Under the pieces are notes generated by a model. The model searched no databases. It was not told the DNA's origin and was given only the letters and a program-made list of their open reading frames with translations. Positions 23,503-32,837 of a stretch of 64,000 nt of DNA are shown piece after piece. The stretch is from UBA2144 sp964506185 (GTDB taxonomy: Bacteria > Patescibacteriota > Gracilibacteria > Peribacterales > Peribacteraceae): NCBI GenBank assembly GCA_964506185.1, contig CAZDKL010000002.1, forward strand, positions 1-64,000, given 5' to 3'. The first letter of the stretch is position 1, and the number at the start of each line of letters is the position of its first letter. Position numbers and translations under genes: made by a program.

Positions 23503-25914
23503 ATGCGTTGGTTTTGCAAATATCGCATCCACATTGCCCTTTTTCTAGGCTCTTTGAGCTTACGCCTGATTTATGTGTGGTTTGTTTTCGATGAAAAACA
23601 GTTTGGCAAAGTCATGCCAGGCAAGGTTGATTCGATTGCAATGGGCTTTCTGAAAGGGGTAGAGCATGTTTACCCAACTGCATGGGCATCTTTTTATATT
23701 CCATTAGCATATTTTTATAAAGCGCTTGATTGGTTTGGAGCGCTAGATGAGCGACTCTTTTATGTCGCCATAGCTAACTGTTTTTTAGGAGCAGCGGGAG
23801 TTGTAGTTTTCTTTTCTTTAGCCAAAATCATATTCCCTGGCAAACTCAAAGTGCCAATCATACTTACTGGTATTTTCTTATGTTATTACCCGAGCCTTTA
23901 TTTTAATGCATTGGTTTTATCGGAGAATTTATTTATACCTCTATTTCTGGGCAGTGTTTATTTAGCTTGGAGTTATAATGGGAAATCATTATTAAATCCT
24001 GCCATTACCGGGCTTTTGTTAGGGATTTGCACTGCCATACGGCCGATTTTATTTCCATTCTTGCCTTTATTTGCATTATGGATGTTATTTAGATCGAGAG
24101 AAAAAATAAAATTAGTTGGCCTAAGATATCTGCCATTATTGCTTTGCAGTTTTCTATTGGTTATAGCCCTCTTCTCGGTAACCACTAGCCGGATACATAA
24201 GTACAATAAGTATGCCATTGCAGAAAATGGCGGCGTGAATGTTGCTATGACATGGTGTCAACCCAGAAAAATTCGCTATTACATTTCGGGCAATAATACT
24301 CGCTGGTTTTCTCCACCTGTATTTTGGAACAAGGATCGTTCCACAGACATAATAACGGATGTGCCATTTCACAATCAGATGCATTATTACAAAATGGGAT
24401 TTAATTGCATGCTCGAGCATCCGGAACGATTAGTAACTAACTTCCGCAATCTTATTAATATATTTCACAGTAGGTTGTATCCCAATTTGATTTATTCAAA
24501 GTGGCATTATCAAGCTGTTAACTTCTGGAAGATAATATCAGTTGCTCTTTTTCTGGGTTTTCTTTTATACCCAATATTCTTCCGCAGAAGAAGAGAACAT
24601 TGGGTGTTCGGCTTTCTTCTGATTTTCTCATTGCTTGCAATGGCATATTTAGCAAATCCAGGAGAAGAACGTTATCTTGTTCCATATTATTTCGTTCTAA
24701 TTATTTTTGGGGCTCCAGCGTTATATAGCTGTATAGAACGCATATTAAATTACTTCTCCATCAAGAAGAGCACTATATCTGCGCCAGATATAAGTGCGAT
24801 GCTTGTAATAGTGATATATCTTTTGTCCCCCAAATCATCGACAAACATGGTTTATAAAATCGAGAAGCCATTGGTAAACGAGTTGGTGGTTGAGCGTTCT
24901 TATCACGATGCTGCATATTGGCTTGTTAATAACCAGCGTGAGAATGGAAGCTTCGAGTATGCAATAAATACAGATACATACGAGAGAAGCAAAAAAGATC
25001 TTACATTGCGGCAACTGCTAACTTCGCAAGGACTTGCGAATGCAGCAAAGCGTTTTGACGATCAAAAAATACTCGCTGCCCACCGCAAGAATCTTGAATA
25101 TGTTTTCAGTTTGGTTAAAAAAGGGGATGGATTTAGCTATATCAAGAATGGAAATCAGAATGTAATTTTGAACGACACCCCATTTGCAGTTATGGCTCTT
25201 ATCGATTCTCCATTTGCAAGTGAATACAAGGAACAAATTAATCAACTCGCAGAGTTTTTACTATATATGCAGAAGAGCGACGGCTCTTTTCATGTAGTTT
25301 ATCCATTTGAAAAAGAAGATAATCTGAATGAAAAGAGCAAATCACGGATAGAAAGTTATGCTTCCGGGGAAGCTGCATTAGCATGTGTTAATGTGTATCG
25401 ATTCAATAGTGATCAACGCTATTTGGAATGCGCAAGGAAAGCATATGACTATTATTTTCCTAACATAAAAAAAAGTTTTAGCCTCTCATACGGCTCATGG
25501 CATACAATTGCATACGCACGTTTATATGAAGTGGATCAACAGGAAAAATATCAGGAGGCAATTGCTTTCATGGCAGATAATATCATGCTTCATCAGAATA
25601 CCGGCTCAAAGAAGAAGAAAGTTGAGGGTGGCTTCGACAGAAAAAGTACATGGTATACAAAAGCGGAAGCGGTCTTTACCGAAGCACTGGGATATTCCAC
25701 TCGTGTTCATAGGAAGAACTTGCCTAATGCTGCCAAGAAATATGAGGAAGCGAACAGATTAGGGATCCAAAATTTGCGCTATTTCCAATTTGGTATTGCC
25801 GATCATAGATCCATTGCAGGGGGGATTAAGGCTGAGCGCAACAAAGACTATGCTTATGTGGACAATGTGGGTCATTCGCTGATGGTTTTTGAGGAATACT
25901 TGAGTCGTAAGTGA
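23503..25914 (+). CDS. GT-C-type membrane glycosyltransferase fused to an alpha/alpha-toroid domain
   Basis: The 803 residues fall into two parts. Residues 1-430 contain about 10-12 membrane helices, with an early acidic loop and PRYL-like elements (GEERYLVPYYFVL) as in ArnT/PMT-type lipid-phosphosugar glycosyltransferases. Residues 460-803 are soluble and repeat helix-QxxDGSF-helix patterns (LVNNQRENGSFEYA, LYMQKSDGSFHVVYPF, SYGSWHTIAYARLYE), as in (alpha/alpha)6 toroid enzymes. The toroid could bind or trim a glycan. Substrates are unknown. There is no Shine-Dalgarno. Confidence 0.7.
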   Translation: MRWFCKYRIHIALFLGSLSLRLIYVWFVFDEKQFGKVMPGKVDSIAMGFLKGVEHVYPTAWASFYIPLAYFYKALDWFGALDERLFYVAIANCFLGAAGVVVFFSLAKIIFPGKLKVPIILTGIFLCYYPSLYFNALVLSENLFIPLFLGSVYLAWSYNGKSLLNPAITGLLLGICTAIRPILFPFLPLFALWMLFRSREKIKLVGLRYLPLLLCSFLLVIALFSVTTSRIHKYNKYAIAENGGVNVAMTWCQPRKIRYYISGNNTRWFSPPVFWNKDRSTDIITDVPFHNQMHYYKMGFNCMLEHPERLVTNFRNLINIFHSRLYPNLIYSKWHYQAVNFWKIISVALFLGFLLYPIFFRRRREHWVFGFLLIFSLLAMAYLANPGEERYLVPYYFVLIIFGAPALYSCIERILNYFSIKKSTISAPDISAMLVIVIYLLSPKSSTNMVYKIEKPLVNELVVERSYHDAAYWLVNNQRENGSFEYAINTDTYERSKKDLTLRQLLTSQGLANAAKRFDDQKILAAHRKNLEYVFSLVKKGDGFSYIKNGNQNVILNDTPFAVMALIDSPFASEYKEQINQLAEFLLYMQKSDGSFHVVYPFEKEDNLNEKSKSRIESYASGEAALACVNVYRFNSDQRYLECARKAYDYYFPNIKKSFSLSYGSWHTIAYARLYEVDQQEKYQEAIAFMADNIMLHQNTGSKKKKVEGGFDRKSTWYTKAEAVFTEALGYSTRVHRKNLPNAAKKYEEANRLGIQNLRYFQFGIADHRSIAGGIKAERNKDYAYVDNVGHSLMVFEEYLSRK

Positions 25915-25954
25915 TTTGTTATTGACCAACTAACCTTCTAAACTCACCAACAAC

Positions 25955-26662
25955 ATGTGTTGGAGTTTTGGTGCATCAGCGGCTTTGGCTACTGCCGGGG
26001 TTGGGACTTCTGGTTATATGGCGAAGAATAAGCAGAGTAAGTTGATATGGATTCCAATTCTTTATTTCTCTGTGATGGAGCTTCTGCAGGCTCTTACATA
26101 TTTCTACATCGATAAATGCGATGTGTATATGAACCATTTATTGACTGTGATTGGGGTCATACATATTGCGTTCCAGCCTTTCTTTATAAATGCAATCTCA
26201 CTTTATTTTGTTCCTGCACGCATAAGAAAGAAGGTTGCGCCTTGGGCTTTCACAATATGTTTCTTTGGAACAGTTGGTACGCTGGTAAAACTCTATCCAT
26301 TTCATCTGGTCACAGGTTCAGCAGCAGCCTGTATATCAGGCGTCGATACAATGTGCGGATCAGGTCTCTGCTCGGTAAGCGGAAGCTGGCATCTGGCGTG
26401 GAATGTCCCACTCAGTTTGCATCCAAATATCTTCTACACATACTACGTACCCGCCTTTATCGTCCCGATTATATATGGCTCATGGCGCATGACGATTTAT
26501 CACTGCATATTTGGTCCAGCGCTTGCCTGGATTCTGACAAAGAATCCAAATGAATGGCCGGCAGTGTGGTGCCTGCTATCAGTCGGTTATATTTTGGTAG
26601 CTTGGTACACCCCGCTTCGCGAAAAGCTCAAGGTTAAGAAGTGGTTTTTATGGAGGAGATAA
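25955..26662 (+). CDS. Conserved-looking multi-pass membrane protein, function unknown
   Basis: The 235 residues have about seven hydrophobic helices. The protein begins MCWSFGASAALATAGVG. It contains a cysteine-rich extracytoplasmic loop (CISGVDTMCGSGLCSVSG, about residues 126-145) and several Trp/His in SGSWHLAWNVPL. The start pattern reminds me of DUF5765-type membrane proteins, but I am not certain. It lies 40 nt after the glycosyltransferase gene and may be co-transcribed. An imperfect TAAATC/GATTTA stem follows at 26663-26680. Confidence 0.5.
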   Translation: MCWSFGASAALATAGVGTSGYMAKNKQSKLIWIPILYFSVMELLQALTYFYIDKCDVYMNHLLTVIGVIHIAFQPFFINAISLYFVPARIRKKVAPWAFTICFFGTVGTLVKLYPFHLVTGSAAACISGVDTMCGSGLCSVSGSWHLAWNVPLSLHPNIFYTYYVPAFIVPIIYGSWRMTIYHCIFGPALAWILTKNPNEWPAVWCLLSVGYILVAWYTPLREKLKVKKWFLWRR

Positions 26663-26680
26663 TAAATCTCATCAGATTTA

Positions 26681-26709
26681 TTGATTGAAGCTATGTAAAT
26701 TGCTATAAT
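26681..26709 (+). promoter_or_regulatory. mfd promoter
   Basis: TTGATT and TATAAT are separated by exactly 17 bp. The leader to the mfd ATG is about 90 nt long, unusually long for this window. Confidence 0.65.
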
Positions 26710-26805
26710 ACAGTCAGAAAGTAAGAATTTTAGTCTCCTTGGTCTTTTGGGCTGAGGGGCTTACAGCGGAATACATCATTTTATAGGAAGTCATTTTTTT
26801 GCATT

Positions 26806-29800
26806 ATGAAACCATCTCTACTCCTAGGAGATGATACCCATCGGGATATTGCGCAGTTACTTGAGGCCAAAAGACGGCTGGTTCTTTCTGGTGCCTCGAA
26901 TGAGACTGCCAAGGCTCTTCTTCTTAGTCACATACTTGGATTCAAGGGGCGCCCAACACTTCTGGTTACAGATTCAGTTGAGCATTGCGAGACATGGGAG
27001 CACTGGCTTAACTTTTTCGATCAACCAGTATCAGCTCTCCGTTCAGTTGAAGATGAAGAAGGCAATGTTCTTCCGGATGAAGTACAAACATTCCTCAGGT
27101 TCATGCAGTGCGAAGACAATGAAGTGTTTTTATGCTCTCGCGAAACGTGGGATAAAGCTTTCCCGTCGTTTAAAGAATTTTCCGAGAACAAGGTGGTATT
27201 TAAAAAAGGGAATAAAATTGATTTTACAAAGACGGTGGAGGCATTGGTTGCCATGGGATACCGACATGGTGAAGATTTGTATCTTGAGCCCGGGGAATAC
27301 AGGCGCACCGGTGATGTAATTGATATATTTCCAATTCAGGAAGATCACTCTTTCAAAATTTCTTTGGAATTTGATAAAGTTGAAAAGATAATCGCAGTCG
27401 ATAAGGATGATTTGACCAAGACAGAAGACGCAGGGGACAGTCTTGAGGCATGTCCAATCTTGTATCAAGAGGAGTTGGCAATCGAGAAGCAGATTCCAAC
27501 CGAGGCACTCTTAGTGTTAGACGATCAAGATGATATCCAATTCCCTCTTAAGACAATGGGAATGAGGTTTACGCCTTTTCCGGAGACTGATGATAATCAT
27601 ATGCACGTTAGATACCTTTCGGTTCTTAAGTTTTATACACTCACAGATTTTTTAAATGATATTCGCGACAAACTTGCGCAAGGCTGGTCTCTTTTTATAG
27701 TTACAAAAAGACTCGAAGAACTTGAAGGTATTTGCAGAGAAGAAAAAGTTCCTCACACATCAAAGACTGAACGCAAGGCAGGCTGCCTTACATTAGTTGG
27801 AGCTGAGGATGAAGATTTACTTCCGCACTCAATACAAAATCCTGACGAAAAGTTCGCACTCCTTACAGATCGAGAAATATTTTCACTAAAAAAAGCCGGC
27901 AAGCAGAGAAGTGTTCAAAAACTTGCACTCGATTTCATCACTTCATTAGTTCCAGGAGATTATGTAGTGCACATGGAACACGGAATAGGTCTTTTTGAAG
28001 GCATGACACAGAAGGAAGTGGATGAAATGATGCATGAATACTTAGAACTTACGTATGCAGAGGGAGATAAATTGTTTATCCCCGTCGATCAGGCGGACAA
28101 GCTTAGCAAGTTTGTGTACGAAGAAGGAAGCGAACCGCAGTTGACTCGTTTAGGAACTCAGGAATGGAAGAAAGTAACTGCAAAAATGAAAGAGGAGACG
28201 CAAAAGATTGCAAATGAATTGCTTGGGCTTTATGCGAAACGCGCGAAGGCAAAAGGCTTTGCATATAATGACGATACAAAAGACCAGAGGAAGTTCGATG
28301 ACGAGTTCCCGTATCAGGAAACACCCGGACAGTTAAAGGCTATTGAAGATTTAAAGAAAGACATGGAAGCAGATTATCCAATGGACCGTTTAGTCTGCGG
28401 AGATGTTGGATTCGGAAAGACGGAAGTCGCAATGAGGGCGGCATTTAAAGCCGTTCAGGACGGCAAACAGGTCGCTTTCCTAGCTCCAATCACAATCTTG
28501 GCTGACCAGCATTACAAGAGCTTACAAGAGCGTATGAAGAGCTTTAATGTGAGGGTAGAGATGCTGTCGAGATTTAAAAAACCTAAAGCTCAAAAAGAAA
28601 TTTTAGAAAAACTTAGAAAAGGCGATGTTGATATAGTCATTGGAACTCACAGATTACTTCAGCCCGATGTTGAGTTCTTCAATTTAGGACTTGTTATTGT
28701 TGATGAAGAACAAAGATTCGGTGTTAAGCAGAAAGAAAAGTTCAAAGAGATGCGTGCGGCTGTTGATGTTCTTACTTTGACTGCGACTCCAATTCCGCGC
28801 ACGCTTAATTTAGGCCTTCATAAACTCAGAGACATTACAACAATCACAACTCCTCCTCCGGGGAGGCTACCGATTGTAACTGAAGTCAGAAAATATTCAG
28901 ATGACATGGTAAGAAAAGCGATACTTGATGAAATCAATCGAGACGGGCAAGTTTATATGCTTCATAACAGAGTGGAAACGATTGATGCTTATGCAAATAA
29001 ACTCAGAGAACTTGTTCCGGAGGCAACTTTTGTAGTTGGTCATGGTCAATTAAAGCCGGAAGACCTAGAAAAGAGAATCGTCGACTTCAAAGCAGCAAAA
29101 TACAACGTACTCGTAAGTTCAACAATTATCGAAAATGGAATTGACCTTCCAAAAGCAAATACTTTGATTGTTAACGGAGCTGAAAACTTTGGTCTTTCCC
29201 AGCTTTATCAACTTCGTGGACGAGTTGGAAGAAGTAAATTGCAGGCATACGCGTTCTTCCTCTATCACGGTTCCAAACTTAAGGAAGATGCACGCAAAAG
29301 ACTCAGGGCAATTGTTGAAGCTTGCGAACTTGGAAGCGGGTTCCAGGTTGCAATGCGAGATCTGGAGATTAGGGGAGCTGGAGAAATACTTGGTGCACAT
29401 CAGTCAGGAACAATGCACACCGTCGGAGTCAGTCATTACCTAAGAATGCTCAAGGCTGCCGTCGAAGAAATCAAAGCCGGAGGAAAGGGAGGAGCAGATG
29501 AAGATATCAACGTTGAAATCCTACTGCCTGTCGAAGCTATGATTCCAACGTTCTATATTCCCGATGAACAGGAGAAAATTTCCGTCTATCAAAAACTTGC
29601 AGGGAGTGAAGACGAAAAAATACTTAAAGAGTTCGAAGACGATATAGAAGAGGAATATGGGAAACCGCCTGAACAAGTCGAGAACCTGTTTGCAGTTCTC
29701 AAGCTCAAGATGGTTTGCAGAAAAGCAGGCGTGATGCGCATTAAAGAAGAGTCAGGCGATAAAAAAGATGATAAGGAAATAGTTCTGACTTTGGCTGAAC

Positions 29801-30000
29801 GAGTAACCGCCAAAGAGATCATGCAACTACTTAAGGTAAATCCGCAGTGGAGAGTCAGCGGAAACAAACTTAAGATCTATCACAGCGAAATCGTCAGAAA
29901 AAGCTCAGACAATGTTGTTGAGTGGTTAGGGGAGCTTGCGAAGGAGGTGGAGGCATTGGTAAAGAAGAAGAAGAAGGGGAAGAAATCAAATGAGAAATAA
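26806..30000 (+). CDS. mfd: Transcription-repair coupling factor
   Basis: Mfd removes RNA polymerase stalled at DNA damage and recruits UvrA. The 1064 residues are a little under the usual 1100-1170. An N-terminal UvrB-homology region precedes the RNAP-interaction domain, which begins near residue 385 (PGDYVVHMEHGIGLFEGM). The RecG-like translocase has Walker A GDVGFGKTE (about residue 531), DEEQ (about 633) and TATPIPRTL (about 658). The TRG motif region is present, and a C-terminal domain ends in poly-Lys. Three hairpins follow immediately after the stop. Confidence 0.96.
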   Translation: MKPSLLLGDDTHRDIAQLLEAKRRLVLSGASNETAKALLLSHILGFKGRPTLLVTDSVEHCETWEHWLNFFDQPVSALRSVEDEEGNVLPDEVQTFLRFMQCEDNEVFLCSRETWDKAFPSFKEFSENKVVFKKGNKIDFTKTVEALVAMGYRHGEDLYLEPGEYRRTGDVIDIFPIQEDHSFKISLEFDKVEKIIAVDKDDLTKTEDAGDSLEACPILYQEELAIEKQIPTEALLVLDDQDDIQFPLKTMGMRFTPFPETDDNHMHVRYLSVLKFYTLTDFLNDIRDKLAQGWSLFIVTKRLEELEGICREEKVPHTSKTERKAGCLTLVGAEDEDLLPHSIQNPDEKFALLTDREIFSLKKAGKQRSVQKLALDFITSLVPGDYVVHMEHGIGLFEGMTQKEVDEMMHEYLELTYAEGDKLFIPVDQADKLSKFVYEEGSEPQLTRLGTQEWKKVTAKMKEETQKIANELLGLYAKRAKAKGFAYNDDTKDQRKFDDEFPYQETPGQLKAIEDLKKDMEADYPMDRLVCGDVGFGKTEVAMRAAFKAVQDGKQVAFLAPITILADQHYKSLQERMKSFNVRVEMLSRFKKPKAQKEILEKLRKGDVDIVIGTHRLLQPDVEFFNLGLVIVDEEQRFGVKQKEKFKEMRAAVDVLTLTATPIPRTLNLGLHKLRDITTITTPPPGRLPIVTEVRKYSDDMVRKAILDEINRDGQVYMLHNRVETIDAYANKLRELVPEATFVVGHGQLKPEDLEKRIVDFKAAKYNVLVSSTIIENGIDLPKANTLIVNGAENFGLSQLYQLRGRVGRSKLQAYAFFLYHGSKLKEDARKRLRAIVEACELGSGFQVAMRDLEIRGAGEILGAHQSGTMHTVGVSHYLRMLKAAVEEIKAGGKGGADEDINVEILLPVEAMIPTFYIPDEQEKISVYQKLAGSEDEKILKEFEDDIEEEYGKPPEQVENLFAVLKLKMVCRKAGVMRIKEESGDKKDDKEIVLTLAERVTAKEIMQLLKVNPQWRVSGNKLKIYHSEIVRKSSDNVVEWLGELAKEVEALVKKKKKGKKSNEK

Positions 30001-30008
30001 TGGGAGTT

Positions 30009-30071
30009 GCGACGCTGACGCGTCGCATGCGCGACGGCGCCGTCGCGCATGCAGAAAGCGAAGCTTTCTGC
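30009..30071. repeat. Three adjacent hairpins after mfd
   Basis: The first is GCGACG/CGTCGC (30009-30026). The second is a perfect 28-bp palindrome, half-site GCATGCGCGACGGC (30025-30052). The third is GCAGAAAGC-GAA-GCTTTCTGC (30051-30071). They overlap end to end. The middle core recurs inside pyrC. Confidence 0.8.
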
Positions 30072-30131
30072 ACAGTCTTCAATCATACTTGTTCCAATTC
30101 CGATTTTCCGCTTCCCTTAGCCCCATAGGAC

Positions 30132-30151
30132 GTTCCACTCCAAAGCGGAAC
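30132..30151. repeat. GTTCCGC-family hairpin, degenerate copy
   Basis: GTTCCAC...GCGGAAC has one mismatch and matches the first hairpin of the composite elements. No GTATTGAC box or second hairpin follows. A TCGGAATCCTCGG repeat comes next (30168-30192). Confidence 0.55.
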
Positions 30152-30200
30152 ACCCTCGGACTCTTCGGAATCCTCGGTTCCCTCGGACTCCTAATTATGG

Positions 30201-30206
30201 TATAAT
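30201..30206 (+). promoter_or_regulatory. -10 box before the first small/large pair
   Basis: TATAAT, preceded by TATGG, lies 20 nt before the ATG at 30227. A weak AGGA lies between. Confidence 0.5.
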
Positions 30207-30226
30207 AATAAGGAAAACAAACACTT

Positions 30227-30589
30227 ATGCCAGATCCTCAAACTCAAGCGGCACGAACTGCGACGTCTCCTACAAAACCTGTAATTCCCTCAGGCCAGGA
30301 GATTTTCGATAAGATCATGCAAGAGATTGAGCCTGATTTGATTTCGACAAACGTAAATACTTTGGAGGAAAAATATGGAGCTGAGCCTGAGGAAGAAAAG
30401 AAGGCCAGGCTTGAAAAATACAAACTAGCTTTTGCTGAATATGACAAGAAGTACAAAGTGTATATGGATGATCTAACCAAGCGGGTAGCTGAATACACGA
30501 AGTATGAAATGAAAAAAATAGAAGTGAAAAACAAAGAAAAAGAGCAAGAAGTACTTGCTGATTTAGAAGCTTCCATCATGAGTATATGA
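30227..30589 (+). CDS. Small coiled-coil protein, paralogue of 46971-47294
   Basis: The 120-residue, highly charged helical protein begins with a Thr/Pro-rich tail, then IPSGQEIFDKIMQEIEPDLIS and a long EEEKKARLEKYKLAFAEYDKKYKVY coiled coil. The same sequence of elements (PSGDQLYDYLMGQIEPDLVS, EEERKERAIRYQKAFDEYKKRKDEY) is found in the gene at 46971, so the two are paralogues. Its stop overlaps the start of the next gene (ATGA). I do not recognise a known family. It has the look of an adaptor or chaperone for its large partner. Confidence 0.65.
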   Translation: MPDPQTQAARTATSPTKPVIPSGQEIFDKIMQEIEPDLISTNVNTLEEKYGAEPEEEKKARLEKYKLAFAEYDKKYKVYMDDLTKRVAEYTKYEMKKIEVKNKEKEQEVLADLEASIMSI

Positions 30590-32526
30590 AAAATATAAAC
30601 GGACACACTCACTGGCAATTTGGAAACTTTTCTCCTAACAAAGAGAGCAGGTTTATATATGAAGTTGGCGGGTCTGGTAACAAGCCCCCCGAAGCAGCAG
30701 AAGCAGAGAAAAATGTAACAGAGGCAATAGAAGCTTCGAAAAACTTAGCAGAAGTTAAAGAGCAGGCAGCTAGCAAGATAAAAGCCGCAGAGGATTCTGT
30801 TGATAATTTAAATGGAAAACTTCAAAAACTTGAAGAATTACAGGGAAGGATTGGTGCTGCCAGTGCAATTGATAGCACAGAAGAAGTTGTCTACAGGGGC
30901 AATAAGATGAAGCTTAAAGATATAAATACTGCTGAATTACAGACTGAAATTGATCAAGTAAAAGTTGACGTTGAAGCGGCAGAGCAAGCACTTAATCAAG
31001 AAAAGCAAAGTACACAGGCAGAAATAAATAAAGCAAATACGGACTTCCTACAGGCTTTTAGTAAGCTCTCTCCTGATCAAAGAAAGGCTTTTGATAAACT
31101 GAAAGCTGCAAATGAAAATGCAAAAAATGCTCCTCCGGGATCTGCCCAAGGAAAGAACATTGTTCTTGCAATTATCGAGGCGATCTTAGAGTGGTTTAGA
31201 GCTTCTCAGGAAGAAGATAAAGACAAAAACAAAAACAAGGGGAAGGGTGCACAAGGACCAAAAGGTCCTAATGGACCTAAGGGGCCGGAAAACAACAATC
31301 AGAAACCACCGGAAAAACAAGAGGCACCGGAGCTTAAGGCAATTAGAAAAGAGATTGAGGATAGTGATTACAGGACTGTTTATGACAATGCAGATACAGC
31401 AATGAATAATGCCAAGAATAAATTGGATGGGCCGCCAAATCCTGGATTAAGAAAAAAGCTGGCAAATCAAGGTAGTAGAGCAGTCGATTTGCAGAAAGAT
31501 ATTGATGATGCGAAAACAGCACTTGACGCCAATCCCACAGACCCAACCCTGAAAGGAAATTTGGATATGGCCGAAGAAAACTTAAGACATTTTGTGTCTA
31601 ACATAGAAGCTACAAAGAAGGAGCTTGCGCATCAGGAAAATGAATATAACGTGAATAAAGCAAAAGTTGATCTTATGGATGGTGCGAAAGAGGTGGCGGA
31701 GAAAGAGGCCGATGAGATCAACAAGGGATTGAAGAGGCTATCTAATGAAATAGGTGCCACCCCCAGTAGCCCAAATGAAAAAATATTCAAAGATGCATTA
31801 GATAATAATATTAGGGCTAGATACAAATCAAATTCACTCGATAAAGTCGGATTTCCACTTACAAAATATGTTGAGGCAGAATGGGATAAAGTAAAATTGG
31901 CGGCAAAAGATATGGGACTGGATTCAACAGCATTTGAAGTTGACGATAAAGGTGCTATCACGAATCCGGAAAGATTTACTTCCGAACTCCTTGCAGTTGC
32001 ACAGAATTTGGATGCAGACGCAGAGGGAGATCTTGCAAAAATTAGAGAGATGACAGATGCCAATGTCGATCAGGCTACTGCAGAAAGTGCGCATAAGATG
32101 AACCAGCAATATGGAGTTGAATTCAAAGTTGATGCAGGTCGTGTTCAAGTTGAGGGCGGGGCTGATAATACAAAAAAAGCATTCCTTGCTTATAACAAGG
32201 AAGGCGGTAAGAGTGGAACATCTTTAGATCAAGATGTAATTATAGCTGTAAAAGATCACATTGAATCTGCGCTTGCGGATATAACCACCCCCGAAGGCAG
32301 AGCAGTGGTCGAAGCAGCTTTTGTTCCAAATACTGCCAAAGCACACGATCAGATAGTAAAGCTTGGACAAGATCCTGAAATGGGAGACTTTAAAAGTAGG
32401 TTTACTATTGATGATGCTGGCGTCTTTTTTCGTCCACCTACTCCCGATTTTAAAGGCAAGATAGTAAAGTCCGAGTTATACATAAACGGAAATCTAGACC
32501 CACAAATTCTGGCGATGTATTCGTAG
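30586..32526 (+). CDS. Large coiled-coil protein, partner of the 120-residue gene
   Basis: The product has 646 residues. After a short N-terminal part (GHTHWQFGNFSPNKESRFIYEVGG) comes a long Ala/Glu/Lys coiled coil (about 35-190). A hydrophobic segment (IVLAIIEAILEWF, about 192-205), a Gly/Pro/Lys linker (GPKGPNGPKGP), a second helical region and a globular C-terminal part follow. No signal peptide is evident. It is translationally coupled to the small gene before it, as is the 626-residue gene at 47294. Function unknown. Confidence 0.6.
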   Translation: MKNINGHTHWQFGNFSPNKESRFIYEVGGSGNKPPEAAEAEKNVTEAIEASKNLAEVKEQAASKIKAAEDSVDNLNGKLQKLEELQGRIGAASAIDSTEEVVYRGNKMKLKDINTAELQTEIDQVKVDVEAAEQALNQEKQSTQAEINKANTDFLQAFSKLSPDQRKAFDKLKAANENAKNAPPGSAQGKNIVLAIIEAILEWFRASQEEDKDKNKNKGKGAQGPKGPNGPKGPENNNQKPPEKQEAPELKAIRKEIEDSDYRTVYDNADTAMNNAKNKLDGPPNPGLRKKLANQGSRAVDLQKDIDDAKTALDANPTDPTLKGNLDMAEENLRHFVSNIEATKKELAHQENEYNVNKAKVDLMDGAKEVAEKEADEINKGLKRLSNEIGATPSSPNEKIFKDALDNNIRARYKSNSLDKVGFPLTKYVEAEWDKVKLAAKDMGLDSTAFEVDDKGAITNPERFTSELLAVAQNLDADAEGDLAKIREMTDANVDQATAESAHKMNQQYGVEFKVDAGRVQVEGGADNTKKAFLAYNKEGGKSGTSLDQDVIIAVKDHIESALADITTPEGRAVVEAAFVPNTAKAHDQIVKLGQDPEMGDFKSRFTIDDAGVFFRPPTPDFKGKIVKSELYINGNLDPQILAMYS

Positions 32527-32590
32527 TCAGATATAAAAAGATTGTTCTATTATTGGGCAATTAGCTAATTTCATAATAGAATGAATCTAA

Positions 32591-32677
32591 GCCCAGGTGG
32601 CGGAATTGGTAGACGCGCTAGCCTTAGGAGCTAGTGGGAGCAATCCTGTGAGAGTTCGAGTCTCTCCCTGGGCACCA
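32591..32677 (+). tRNA. tRNA-Leu (anticodon UAG)
   Basis: The acceptor stem is GCCCAGG/CCTGGGC. The D arm is GCGGAATTGGTAGACGC. The anticodon stem CTAGC/GCTAG holds the loop CTTAGGA with anticodon TAG, which reads CUA. A long variable arm and a TTCGAGT T-loop follow. Discriminator A and CCA are encoded. The 87-nt length and long variable arm are typical of tRNA-Leu. Confidence 0.97.
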
Positions 32678-32790
32678 ACCTACGCGCAGCGTAGGTTGCC
32701 ATCCGCAGACTTTTGCTGGTGGCATTTAATAAAGCAGCGAAGCCGCTGCGGCTACGGTTGGCAGGCCAGCAAAAGCGAAGGATGGCTCTT
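32677..32790. repeat. Hairpin and fold-back element directly after tRNA-Leu
   Basis: AACCTACGC-GCA-GCGTAGGTT (32677-32697) is a perfect stem that starts on the last A of the tRNA CCA end. A fold-back of about 90 bp follows, with arms GCCATCC...CTTTTGCTGG and CCAGCAAAAG...GGATGGC. Confidence 0.7.
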
Positions 32791-32794
32791 ATTC

Positions 32795-32837
32795 ATAATC
32801 CTCACTCCAAACTTTAACACGCAGGCTCATATTCCGG
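32795..32837. repeat. 43-bp repeat at the fcl 3' end, copy 1
   Basis: It begins ATAATCCTCAC and ends GCAGGCTCATATTCCGG. A second copy (37429-37471) shares both ends exactly at the same spacing. In each case the repeat encodes the last residues PEYEPA plus Cys or His. Confidence 0.75.
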
